From: Leptodontidium sp. MPI-SDFR-AT-0119
Lineage: Eukaryota; Ascomycota; Leotiomycetes; Helotiales; Leptodontidiaceae
DNA length: 64,000 nucleotides
NCBI GenBank assembly: GCA_020726505.1
Contig: JAHLEZ010000009.1
Coordinates: forward strand, 806,001-870,000
Direction: 5' to 3'
Shown here: piece after piece, positions 8,460 through 19,865 of the stretch
Position numbering within the stretch: the first letter of the stretch is position 1
How the letters are laid out: the number at the start of each line of letters is the position of its first letter
Translations under genes and position numbers: made by a program
Notes under the pieces: generated by a model
Told to the model about the DNA's origin: nothing
What the model saw: only the letters and a program-made list of their open reading frames with translations
Database searches by the model: none

Positions 8460-11400
8460 TTATGTCATAAGCTTTGGCCCTAGTTGAAGCTGAAGAATCG
8501 ATACTCCTCCTGACTGATGTCCCAAAGCGATAACCACGCCCCATGTAGCTTTACAAGTAGGTCTATAACCAGGAGGCAGCCAAAGAAGATTAGTGGTACC
8601 TTCTGCTAGCCAGTTTTCAGACACACATAAGGTCGAGATCTGTTTGCCGTCGGGGGAGAAGGCGACGGAGGTGACCGAGGACGCATGGCCCTCGAGAGCC
8701 GGCAGCAGCTGCTGTCCCGTGGCCGCGTCCCAGCGCCGGACGGTCTTATCCCCAGACTCAGACACGATTTGCTTGCCGTCAGGGGAGAAGGCGACGGAGG
8801 TGACCCCATACGTATGGCCCTCGAGTGCTGGCAGCAGCAGCTGTCCCGTGGCCGCGTCCCAGCGCCGGACGGTCGTATCCTCAGACCCAGACACGATCTG
8901 CTTGCCGTCGGGGGAGAAGGCGACAGAGTAGACCCAGGATATATGGCCCTCGAGTGCCGGTAGCAGCTGCTGTCCCGTGGCCGCGTCCCAGCGCCGGACG
9001 GTCGTATCCCCAGACCCAGACACGATCTGCTTGCCGTCAGGGGAGAAGGCGACAGAGGTGACCGAGGATGTATGGCCCTCGAGTGCTGGCAGTAGCAGCT
9101 GTCCCGTGGCCGCGTCCCAGCGCCGGACGGTCGTATCCTCAGACCCAGACACGATCTGCTTGCCGTCAGGGGAGAAGGCGACAGAGTAGACCCAGGATGT
9201 ATGGCCCTCGAGTGCTGGCAGCAGCTGTTGTCCCGTGGCCACGTCCCAGCGCCGGACGGTCGTATCACCAGACCCAGACACGATCTGCTTGCCGTCAGGG
9301 GAGAAGGCGACAGAGTAGACCCAGGATGTATGGCCCTCGAGAGCCGGTAGCAGCTGCTGTCCCGTGGCCGCGTCCCAGCGCCGGACGGTCGTATCCCCAG
9401 ACCCAGACACGATCTGCTTGCCGTCGGGGGAGAAGGCGACAGAGTAGACCCAGGATGTATGGCCCTCGAGAGCCGGCAGCAGCTGCTGTCCCGTGGCCAC
9501 GTCCCAGCGCCGGACGGTCGTATCCCCAGACCCAGACACGATCTGCTTGCCGTCGGGGGAGAAGGCGACGGAGGTGACCGAGGATATATGGCCCTCGAGA
9601 GCCGGCAGCAGCTGCTGTCCCGTGGCCGCGTCCCAGCGCCGGACGGTCGTATCCTCAGACCCAGACACGATCTGCTTGCCGTCGGGGGAGAAGGCGACGG
9701 AGGTGACCTCATCAGTATGGCCCTCGAGGGCCGGTAGTAGCTGTTGTCCCGTGGCCGCGTCCCAGCGCCGGACGGTCGTATCCCCAGACCCAGACACGAT
9801 CTGCTTGCCGTCAGGGGAGAAGGCGACGAAGGTGACCGAGGACGTATGGCCCTCGAGAGCCGGTAGTAGCTGCTGTCCCGTGGCCGCGTCCCAGCGCCGG
9901 ACGGTCGTATCCCTAGACCCAGACACGATCTGCTTGCCGTTGGGGGAGAAGGCGACGGAGGTGACCCCATCAGTATGGCCCTCGAGGATTTGTAACATCG
10001 CATTCCAGTTTGTTTTAACTCTAGGCTTTGTCTGGATCCACAGTGGAATATAGCTCTCGAACGCTTTTCGAACAATGCTCTTCTCTGGTGCGAAAAGAAG
10101 AGCTGAACAATACGCTTGAAGAGGCGCTTGTTCTATAATTGATAGGTTGGATATAGTAAATCGCCTAGCATCGTGTAGAAACGCACTTAAATCAAGACTT
10201 GTATTAAACTTATTCACATTAACATAATTTAACAAACATAAAATTACACAAAAACGTACCTGAAGATCCTCAAGCTTCCGAATCATGACTACACCTTCTG
10301 ACACGCTTTTCAATAGGCTTAGTGCTTCAAGCCAATACAAGAAGTACTTGCTTAGAAACTCATTGACTAAGCCGCTGTCCTTAAGGTCCTTGATTGTGTC
10401 TTCTCTTTGACATTCGAGGAGATGATCTACCCAGTAGAGACAAGAGTACCGTACCGCGGCGAGTGGATCAGGATCGGGTTGTTGAATTTGGTCAATTAAG
10501 ATTCCAGGTGTGCGCAGGCCGTAGATATCACGACGAAGTATCTTGAGCATGGCTTGCAACGACCGTGAGAAGAGATCGTAGTGAACATATTCTAAACTAG
10601 AAGGGAAAATAACCCCCTCTTTAGATAAGAAATCCTGCGCTGACTGGTGAATCGTGTAGACAACTTGGTCTCGTATAGTCAAAAAGGATCCACACAATTT
10701 GACTATCGTAGCGATAGCATCATAAGAGCTCGAAATATTTGGTGGCAGACCTGCAAGTACACCGAGTTCTGTAACGTGGAGCGGACGATATGTAGTAGTG
10801 ACGGCTGAAAGAACGCATTGGCAAAGTTCTGGCTTTCCACGATCTTGTTTCCGAATCTGTTCTATCATTCGAAGGTACAGATTTGCTAGCCCAGCTGGTG
10901 CTTCATTCACAATATCCCATGCCTCCCAATCCTCTGCTTGTCTGAGCACATGGATGACAAGAGCCACCCAGAGAAAAGTTCCTTCGGATTTCCGTTGCAG
11001 AGTATCCTGAAGTTGATTTTGATTAGGTATCATACGCTCGATAATTGTCATTTCGGAGAAGTAATGGTCGATATACGCATCGACAGCACGAGAGACTTGG
11101 TCCGCATTTTCTTTCAACTCGAGACTCAACTGTCTCTGCGACTCCTTAAGTCGTAGCCCACGCTCGATATGAGGTTCGTTGCGGCTCGACAAAAGCCACT
11201 TAACTCGAGACATGGAAGATGTCTTCACGATGAGGGTCGAAAGAAGCTGCAAGTCCTTTACGCATTCGTCGAGCGCGTCGATAATCAGATAGGTGAGCTT
11301 TAGGCTAGGGTCGTGCAATATGTTGATGAATATCTCGGACAAGGCAAACCAGGAATTCTTGTCCACAAAGAGCGCTTTCCCGGTATCATCGTACTTTACC

Positions 11401-13116
11401 CGAATGTGTTGGAGGAGCGCCGGTTGCTGTTTGGCAAGGAGGTAGATGAGCCCGCGAAGCACGGCTGTCGCGCTATTAAGACTATCGTCGGTGGCTTGGC
11501 AGAAGAAGTAGGATAAGAGGCAGCTTCCAGAAGCGGAAGCGGCGCTGGCAGTCGCTTTGAACTCATCTATTATACCGCAGAGCAACATTGTCTTGCCTTT
11601 ACCGGGATCACCCCGGATCCAGAGCATTCGGCTTTGTTTGTCGTCGCGCCATTGTTGGAATTCGGAATTCTCGAGGATCCAGCGGTATGAGTCTCTTAGA
11701 AGGCCGCCCTTCGTCTCCTCAATGCGCTTTTTGTCGAGTCGGGGATTGGTCGTCCGTAGGTCTTCAAGACACTTGTCATTCTGGGGATCGGAGAGATTCT
11801 TCTGACTATAGTCATCTGCAAAGAAAAGGATCAGTCTAGCACGGTACTTGAGAAGACGAAGCGTACACCAGCTACAACGTAATCGAAATTTGTAGGATTC
11901 TAAAGCTCGAGTAGCGCGAATTCTGGACTCGACAAGATTACTCACTTGGCACATTTACACGATATGGTTCATCAACTGCCGTCCACTCCATCAAGAATGC
12001 TTTCATACAAGCTGCCGCACAGCCTGATGCATATTTTTGCCATTCCTTCCTCTTATGACTATCCGCATAATCACATACGGCTTTGATCACCACTGTAGGG
12101 AAATTGTCCCATACTCCAGCTCCTTCCATCTCAAAAGCGATAATGTTCCTCTCTTTGGCCAATTCATCCCTACGATATCCAGACTTCATTACCGAGTTAC
12201 CAGATCCAATAGTGCCAAAGTGGATCTCGGGCACTCGAATCATCATACCATCAACTAACTTAGGATCCCTCCCTTGAGATTCTCGCAACACTGCCTTGCT
12301 CATGTCACAACCCAATTCGTCGCACAACTTCGTCTCTGACGCGTCACAGACATCAGCAATCTCTACCCGGCGTTCCGCTTTCTTGATTTCATCTGCTTTT
12401 CCGTCTGCTTGAGCCTTGTTAAGCTCATCTTCTGCCGCTCTGCATTCTGCACAGACACCATCGGTACAGACATCATCAGACTGTAGCTGATGCTTATGGC
12501 GATAAGTCCGCGGATATACAACATCTTTGTCGACCCCAGGAAATTTCCAGGACCGAAAGTCATCCTTCATACAAAACTCGATAAGGTATTTGAAGCTTTT
12601 ATCTCTTAGTCGTGATCGGTCTTGCTTCCCTTCCATCGTTGCCAGAAACGTCCGAATCTCCCTATTTGGTCTTCCAAATGAATCTGCAAGTGTATCTTTA
12701 ATCTTCGCCTTATTATCGTATTGCCGAATGAATGTAAAGTCCAAAATTTCCTTGCTAAGAACCACGTCGCCCATAACAATATGTCCGTTGTCACTCTCCG
12801 TAGGAACTCCTCCACAGATACCAACCACTAATCCTAGTGTAATATTTGGGAAGCTGCTTCGAAAGGTAGCAGCTGAGTTGGCTGCCTCCCGCGGTCCGAT
12901 CCCGGGCAACCGTATAACAACAACCTTGTGCCGTCCAATGCGTCCCACTCCGTATGTGTTGTCATCTCCACGAATCTTGCCGTATTCTGGTGCATCCCAC
13001 GTCTCATCTAGCATTGCCATAACAGCGTCTCTCTCCTCACGTATAGCACAGATGACCGCGATGGAAAAACCATCACGGGTGGAGGGTTTCGCGACGTCCG
13101 CCATCGTTCCCGTCAA
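8460..13116 (-). CDS. PNP-NACHT-WD40 NOD-like receptor (two exons)
   Basis: One gene of about 1,508 residues. Exon 1 is 13116-11946, the intron is 11945-11816 (donor GTGAGT, acceptor TTTGCAG, 130 nt), and exon 2 is 11815-8460; the phases match. The start could also be the Met at residue 5. Residues 10-385 form a PNP/UDP phosphorylase-like domain with GICGGVPTE, FEMEGAG (about 328) and CDYADSHK (about 348), the nucleoside-binding and catalytic segments of that family. A charged, Cys-containing insert lies between its halves. The NACHT NTPase follows, with Walker A GDPGKGKT (about 459) and Walker B LIIDALDEC. From about residue 1001 come eleven 43-residue WD40 repeats, the last passing into a divergent tail with WLPPGYRPT. 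Fungal NLRs of this architecture act in non-self recognition and regulated cell death. In them the WD40 region is thought to sense, NACHT to oligomerise and the N-terminal domain to act; that role is inferred here. No frame damage is visible. Confidence 0.93.
8638..9986 (-). repeat. Tandem 129-bp WD40-coding repeats (11 units)
   Basis: The period is exactly 129 bases (43 codons), measured from the recurring GCCGTC block at 8646, 8775, 8904 and so on to 9936. Units are almost identical in DNA as well as protein. The differences cluster in a few codons: the residues after LEGH (TDG, TSS, TDE, ISS, TSW, ISW, TYG, ASS), T or Y two residues later, the residue before D in SGS-x-DTTV (R, G, E), and A/V in WD-x-ATG. 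The last unit is cut at KQI and replaced by unrelated sequence. The length homogeneity implies recent unequal exchange or gene conversion. Confidence 0.95.
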
Positions 13117-14101
13117 GCGTTCTGGTCAATCGTTCTCGTCAATCATTCTCGTCAAAGTTAGTTGCTGATGAACATAAAAGTTTGTAGACTAACCGTTTTA
13201 GTATCGTTCTAGTGTACGAAGTAGAACGATGTTTTAGCGCTAGATGACTTCAGAGTGTTGCAGGTGCAGTATGGTTGCAAAGGCACCTCCAAATCAAGCG
13301 TTAAATGTTTCTCGAGGAGCCAGGAGGAGACGTTTGATGATGCGAAATGTAAGATGGGAACATGAGGACGCGGACTAGGCTGTGAAGTCTGTGGAGCTTC
13401 GGCGGGGAAAGTGAGGTCGACGATAAGACTTGGGGCCGGCACTAGGCGGGATTCCCGTGCAATGGCCACGTGGCCGCTGCTCGAGTACGGGTGTTTACGC
13501 CAAAAATGGCCGACATGAGAATGTCGGGAAACGGGAATGTTTCGGTAGGGTGCGGGCAGCCATAAGCGTCGCAGCCACACCTTTACCAGCCACTAAATTC
13601 CTACCGAGGTTTCTACAGCCACACCGCCACTGACCAAGACCCTTGATCGCTTGATTAGAGGAGGTACCAGCCTATGTGGCGATGGCGTATGCAATGGCCC
13701 GTTCTAGCCGCCACAACGCTGAGAATAAACTTTCAGATCGTGCTCAAGCTCGGAAATCCACATATGATCGTTCTATGAATTAAACAGGGAAAAGAGCTTA
13801 AAGGTGATGTCGCGAGTCTAAAGGTCCTAATATAGGCTAGAAAGAGACTCTTTATGAATTCACGAGTGCGACGACGACGCGATGATAATTTTCTAAATTA
13901 ATAAGTCAGGAGTGTTTGGGAGAGGTATATAATGCATTTACAAACAAAAACCGATAGAAAATTCAACACGTTTATAGATTTACAGTTTCTTAAACTCGAA
14001 GTACCTATGCTTTGTCTCGTTACGGGGTACGTCTCGGGACACAGGGACAGACGTTAGTTTCCTAGGTAATAGAGCTTCGTGCTTAAATTTATATAATAGT
14101 T
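13117..14101. other. Intergenic, NLR upstream region
   Basis: Composition is normal to about 13700 and then turns AT-rich. A 123-codon minus-strand open frame (13580-13209) exists but has no recognised domain and low-complexity content, so it is not called. The first few hundred bases upstream of 13116 should contain the NLR promoter. No clear TATA box was identified. Confidence 0.35.
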
Positions 14102-14275
14102 TGTTGTGCAACACAGGTATGCGCACGTGCCTAGCCTACGTAAGCAGGCCAGTTAGTTATAGGGGCAGTTGCAGACAGGAGCTCCCTCCTAGAAATCAGA
14201 CACTTTTGCCACCACGTTGCAGCCACCATGAGAGCCATGCCGGCCGTCGATTAGAGAGAGACCTTTTGCACGACA
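14102..14275 (+). mobile_element. Solo LTR, family E (174 bp)
   Basis: The sequence starts TGTTGTGCAACA and ends TTGCACGACA, flanked by a perfect 5-bp duplication TAGTT (14097-14101 and 14276-14280). CACGTG lies 23 bases from the 5' end. It is GC-rich compared with its surroundings. No internal retroelement sequence adjoins it. Confidence 0.85.
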
Positions 14276-14852
14276 TAGTTTAATTATTACTTATAACGTC
14301 TTAATTCTAATTAAGAACCGAACCTCTTGTGACTTTACTTCTTAGCTAATACCAACCGACGAGCCTGTACGCCGCGTACTAGTCAGGAGAGAGGGAGAGC
14401 GGGGCGAGGCTAGGACTTAAGGCAAGGAAAGGGGCTTTTTTTTTTTGCACTGCAATTTTACGGCGCCATGGCAATTTTCGGCGGGAATAGATAGCTCTAG
14501 GGGTCCAGAAATGGCCCCGCAAAGCGATGATTTATTAATTCAAATTATATAATAATTAAAGCTAGTTTAGTTATAATTGCAAATATACCTAAATCTATTA
14601 TAAGATAGCTTTGCCTTGATTAAGTAACCAAGATCGCTTTAGGTAAAGGACAAAATACCGCGAAAAGCTTTTAAGGCCGTTATTAGCTTGGGAACGTAAG
14701 CAATAACTAAGCGTTCTTAGGGATAGGGTGGGGTGGGTTGCAATTTCCTTTTTTTGGCACTAACTAAGTGTTGCCTTTTGCTCCTAAAGTTATGTGAATT
14801 CGTTCCCTAAGGCCGGGAAAGGAAGGAAAGGGGAAGGGAAGAGTAGACAAAG
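14276..14852. other. Spacer between solo LTRs, no gene seen
   Basis: Mixed composition with a T-run at about 14440 and GC-rich patches. No coding frame, RNA gene or terminal repeats were recognised. Confidence 0.35.
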
Positions 14853-15126
14853 TGTTGGTATCTAACCAAGGTTCGATACCTGATATCAGGGTGACAAAGA
14901 ATACAACAAGTGAAGCTTGATCAAGTATATTCCGTGTGTCCCTTTCGTACGAAAGGGAAAGCTACCTTAAATACATTAAGTACCAAACCCCGTAGCTCGT
15001 ATAAGCATTACTCGTACGAAACCAGGAGGCAAGGTATGAAACCAAGCTTCATTTGGCCAGGAGAGACGACTATCTTTGGAAGCTGTCAGAGTAAGAGAAT
15101 GCCCCTCAGCTAAGGCTATCCCAACA
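14853..15126 (+). mobile_element. Solo LTR, family C, copy 1 (274 bp)
   Basis: The sequence starts TGTTGGTATC and ends CTATCCCAACA, flanked by a perfect 5-bp duplication CAAAG (14848-14852 and 15127-15131). The copy at 59478-59751 has the same length and very high similarity, with differences mostly C/T and G/A. A truncated inverted copy is at 5146-5209. Unlike several other families here, it has no CACGTG. Confidence 0.9.
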
Positions 15127-15293
15127 CAAAGTGTATTAATTAAATAAACAAAGTAATAAAGTGAGTTCATAATATAATGCAGGGAGGGAGGATAGCTATA
15201 GATATCTCTTCCTAAGCTTACCCCTCGCCCCCTCCGATGCTCGAGAAACAATCGAGAAGGAAGGCACTAACTACTAGAGAGATATATCGTTTG

Positions 15294-15595
15294 TGTTACG
15301 GCTGGCCAAAGGTTGATACTGCGAGTTGACTCTAGCTTTGTATTAGGGACTAAGGCTACGCTCAGAATCAAGAAGAAAAGACAAGGAGGAAAGGAGAGCT
15401 CTCCGTAAGGGAGGGCTCGAGTATATATATATAAAAGACCCTCCTAATAAGGCCTAGCGTAGTCGAGTGCCATTCACGTTAATATATCGCAGGCTCGCCA
15501 CCTAGTTTTTTTTATTGGGCTTAGCGCCGTCGCATAGCCAGCGATGCTACGAGCCCGTGTCGGTTAGAATACGAGGCGCATCGTAGGTCGTAACA
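15294..15595 (+). mobile_element. Probable solo LTR, family F (302 bp)
   Basis: The ends TGTTACG and CGTAACA are inverted copies, as in LTRs. An A/T box TATATATATAAAAG at about 15425 lies in the middle. The flanks GTTTG and GCTCT agree only if two C-to-T changes are allowed, and the last base still differs. With one copy and a weak duplication this is a tentative call. Confidence 0.5.
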
Positions 15596-16240
15596 GCTCT
15601 TAGTAATTATTTCCAAGTGAAGTCTCTCCCCCTTCGTTTTATTCGCCTCACAACAGATACATTTATTTAAGGATCTCCTCTAACTTAGAGCTACGTCACT
15701 ATATTTTCTCTTTCCCAAAAATCCACCTCGAATGCCTTATTTGTGTCTAAACTATTAAAATTCTATTCTCATTTACTGAAGAAGTTTATTAGTAATACTA
15801 AGGTTCTAATTCTACTTCTTATAACTATTAAATTCATTAATCGCGCTCCTTCGCCTAGTATCTTACACCCGCTTAGTTATTTATTTAAGTGAGCCGTATT
15901 AATGACGTTTTAATAATAATTACGAGAAATTAAGTCGTAATATCCCTCTTATAACTTAATTTCTTGTCTTTAAAATGTCTTCGTATTTTAATTCCTTTAT
16001 TAGTTAAGGAGATATAATTACTACGCACGAAAACTAGTATATAGATAATAAAGAGTTAGTTATATAGACCTTAGAGACAGAAGTTCTTACGAGGGCTCTT
16101 TAGCTTTATAGTCACGAGTTCCCGACTATACTAGCCTTTAAGCGGTAGAGAAAGTTCTAGATTATAAAGATTTATTTACTTTGACTCTAAAGTGAGGACA
16201 GAGATTAACTAGGAATTATTAGTTAGTTTGTAGAGAGAAG
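15596..16240. other. AT-rich RIP-degraded stretch, no gene seen
   Basis: No gene or repeat boundary was recognised here. It ends at the 14-bp target duplication of the LINE that starts at 16255. Confidence 0.4.
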
Positions 16241-16390
16241 AATCACGAAGGGTTCACACTTTTCCGGGACTTTTTACCCCCCTGCCTTTTGACTGCAATT
16301 GCTTCTATTCTTTGAAGAACTATATAAACACCCTATTCCTTTGCCCCTATAAGCTGTAGTGCCTTATAAGCTCTACTAGCCATAGGTGGT

Positions 16391-18049
16391 ATGGAGCCCC
16401 TTTCCGACCCCTTTAGCTCTTTAGAGCCCCTAACACTTACGCCAGAAGCAAGAGACCTAAGAAAGCTTCCGACTAGGCCTTCTCTAGGCTCTGAATCGAA
16501 TGAGCTTACTCTGAGAGCCTTTGGAAACGCAAGAGACTCTAGTATTGACCCCCCTACTCAAAATACACCTTTTCTACCCCTATTCACTAGCGCTATTCGA
16601 TAGAGCCGCACGGAGCTCGGGGCTAAGCGCGGACCACCTTCAAGGCCCCTTATTACGCATATCGATAAGAACCCTCGTCTAGCTACTCGTCTAGCTAATC
16701 AACAAACCTTCTAATTCTCAGCAAGTAGTAATACTACTAATATCGACGAAGCTAGTATTACACTAGTACTAGAGGCTAGAGACTTATTAGTCAAAGCCTA
16801 TTTAGCTACCCAATCCAGAGATAAGCAAGCTAGACTACTTGATTTACTAGAGGTATTCCGAGAGTTTACAGAGTATAGTAGAATACGTAATACAACTACT
16901 ATTTTAGCCTCTCAAGTCGCCAACTTAGAGTAAGCTATTAGGAAAATCGAAAACCAAGCTCGGCAAAACCAAACAAAGCCTAATTAAGCTAATCAGTTAG
17001 CTAATTTAGTAAATACGGCAAATCCGACTAAGTCTACATGGGAGAATGTAGTAAATAACGCCAAAAACCAAGGGAATTTAGACTAGTGGACTGATATTCG
17101 CCCTAAAGGGAATAGGCTTAAGGCTAGTAATACTAGCCCTAGCCCTAAGGAGACTACTAGTACGGGTACTAATAGTAGCAAAGGCAAGTCTGCTCTTACT
17201 AAGAGATGCACCCTCTTATAGGCACGGAATGTCTAAGTAAATACCTTTTCTTTTATAACTGCGCGTAATTTGCTTAATTCTGCTTTTAATAAGAAGGGAA
17301 TACAAGGGCTAGTTATCTCTATTGTTTCTCTTTCTTTAAGAGGTAATATAATAGTTACTACTACCCCTGATTTTGATATTGAGTTCTTGATTTTAAACGA
17401 GTCAATTATTAAGGGGGTACTTCCCGATTTAATTTCAATTAAGAGAGGAAAGCCATAGTACAAAGTCGCTATATACGGTATCCTTATTAGGGAGTTTAAT
17501 ACAGAAGAGGGACTAGATTTTAAGTTAGTAACTGAAGAAATCTAAACCTTTAATAAAGGTTTTACCCCTGTAGGAAAGTCTTATTAGACTACTCTTAAGG
17601 AAAAACGTGACTTAGGCCTAGTACAAACAGGTACTATTGTGGTAGCTTTCCCAAGCCAAGAGTAAGTAAAAAGAGCTATATCTAATAGACTTTATATTGC
17701 GGGTATTTCAGCTAAAGTAGTAAAATATATAACTACTCTTAGTACCTCTCAATGTACTAGATGCGCTAGTTTTGGGCACTCTGAAGTTCTCTGTAAAAGA
17801 GCTAAGAAGTGTATTTTATGCGCAGAAAATTATACAAGTAAGCAATATAGTTGTAATACTTGTAAATTAAATACTAGGTGTTTACACTTAAGTATGAGAT
17901 GCGTAAATTATAATAGTACTACTTATATGGCTAATTCTAAGCTATGTGAGGTTTACTTAACAATAAAAAATAAAGCAAGTAATACTAGTAGTACTAGTAG
18001 GCCTATTATAATAAACGAGCCAATTATAGTTAATAATAATTGGTCTTAA
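16391..18049 (+). pseudogene. LINE copy 1 ORF1 (gag-like, zinc knuckles), RIP-inactivated
   Basis: A single plus-strand frame runs from ATG at 16391 to TAA at 18047 through several internal TAG/TAA. ORF1 proteins of this LINE clade bind the element RNA. Readable landmarks are a Pro/Ser-rich start (MEPLSDPFSS), a central conserved block (VSLSLRGNIIVTTTP), and near the end a Cys/His cluster starting CTRCASFGHSEVLC (about 17755-17900), the CCHC zinc knuckles. Internal stops appear where relatives have Trp or Gln, for example GKP-stop-YKVAIYG, where copy 3 reads GEPWYKVAIYG. Not functional. Confidence 0.85.
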
Positions 18050-19865
18050 AATACTACAAATTAATGTGAATAAGAGTTTTTTTACTATAGAGCACGTTCT
18101 CTAAGTGGCTATAGAGCTGAATATATTAATTTTGGCAATTTAAGAGCCTTAGACTATTAGTAATAATATAGACGGCTTTCGTAGCGTCTTACACCCTAGT
18201 TTTAAACAAGTGCTCCCGAATTACGGCCCCTTTAGGCCTAGAGTTTTATTTTATGTACTAGACTTAATTAGTACTACTTTAGCGCCTAGCTCACCACAAG
18301 ACCCCGATTGTATTATTTTAGACTTAGTTGAGTATAAGACTCAATTAATTAATGTATATAATGCGACTCACCCAGAGTCGGAGTCCCTTAATAGTATTAA
18401 AACCTTATAAAGGATAGGTTTATTACTAGACTTACTCCTTAATAAGACGATATTATTAGGGGATTTTAATATACATCACCCGTGGTGGGACCCTATAATA
18501 CCGCCAAGCGGTAATACAGGAGTATTATTAGACTTAATTGAAAAACACTCTTTGAGCCTATTAAATACTCTAGGGGAGGGAACGTTTTATAGACCACATA
18601 TGGAGGCTCCTTTTATATTAGATCTTACATTTACTACTTAAGGAATAGTAAATTAAGTCGAAGATTGGCAGATAATACTAGATCTAGGTTCAGATTACTT
18701 TGGGGTACTATTTACTATTACTTATACAAGTAGTAGTATTAGTACTAGCCCCTTAAAAGTCCCTCGATTTAATACAAAGAAAGCAGATTAAGTAAAATTT
18801 AATAAAAGTCTTAGTATTTATTTTCAAGACTTTAATTATAACTCAAATTCTAAGTATACAAATTAAGAGCTCGACGATTTAGGGGAGCTATTTACTAGTA
18901 ATATAATTCAAGCGGCTAAAGACTCTATTCCTAGAGCTTATAAGTCAATTGTTAGTAAACCCTAGTGGAATAAGGATCTTAAAGTATTACGGAAATTAAT
19001 GCAAAGATATTACCGTTTAAATAAGGCCTCAGGGTATACCCTTTATATTTAAGAACTAAAAGATGCTAAAAACCTTTATTTTAATACTATTAAGGTTGAA
19101 AAAAGAAAGTATTAGAATACGTTCTTAGAAAAAGAGGATTCCCAGTCGATTTTTAAAGCTATGTTATATACAAAAAACAATACTAGCTCTCTTATACTTA
19201 GTCTTTATAATTTAGACACTAAGGAATTAGAGTCGACTTTCTAACAAAAGTGTAATATTCTTAGAAGTACTTTATTTCTAGAACCTCCTATTTCAGTGCC
19301 TATTGATTTAACGTCATATATAAGTAGTAATACTTGGAAATGGCCTCTTTTATCTAAGGTAGAACTTAAGGATTCTTGTACTTTAAAGATTAAGGGTAAA
19401 ACCCTTAGACTAGACTTAATTACTTAATAGATTATAATTAAAGCTTATTTAGTTATCCTAGAAGTCTTTTTTATAACTTATTTAATACTTATAAATCAAG
19501 GGTATTACTTTAGGTGTTAGAAAGAGGCTTCTAGATTTATTCTTAAGAAACCAAAAAAACCTGATTATTTTAAACCTAAGGCATATAGAGTTATATTATT
19601 ACTTAATTGCCTAAGTAAGGTTTCTGAAAGAATTCTAGCTAAGCGCCTAAGTTATTTAGCTGAAACAATTACTTTATTACACGATAGTCAAATCAGTAGT
19701 AGACTTAAAAAATCAGCTATTAACGCAGCTTTACTTTTACAAACAGAAGTAGAGGATAATAAGGCAAATAGGCTTAAAACTATTACTTTATTCCTTAATA
19801 TTAAGGGAGCTTTTGATTACGTTTCTAAGAATCGTCTTATTTAGGTTTTAACTCAATTGAAATTA

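Noticed and set aside
8593..10075. Long open frames on both strands within the WD40 array, including one of 489 codons
   Set aside because: They are shadow frames of a GC-rich 129-base repeat whose length is a multiple of three. The minus-strand WD40 frame has the domain signature; the others are repetitive without one.
13209..13580. 123-codon minus-strand open frame upstream of the NLR
   Set aside because: No domain, low-complexity Pro/Ser content, and it lies where the NLR promoter is expected; probably chance in GC-balanced DNA.
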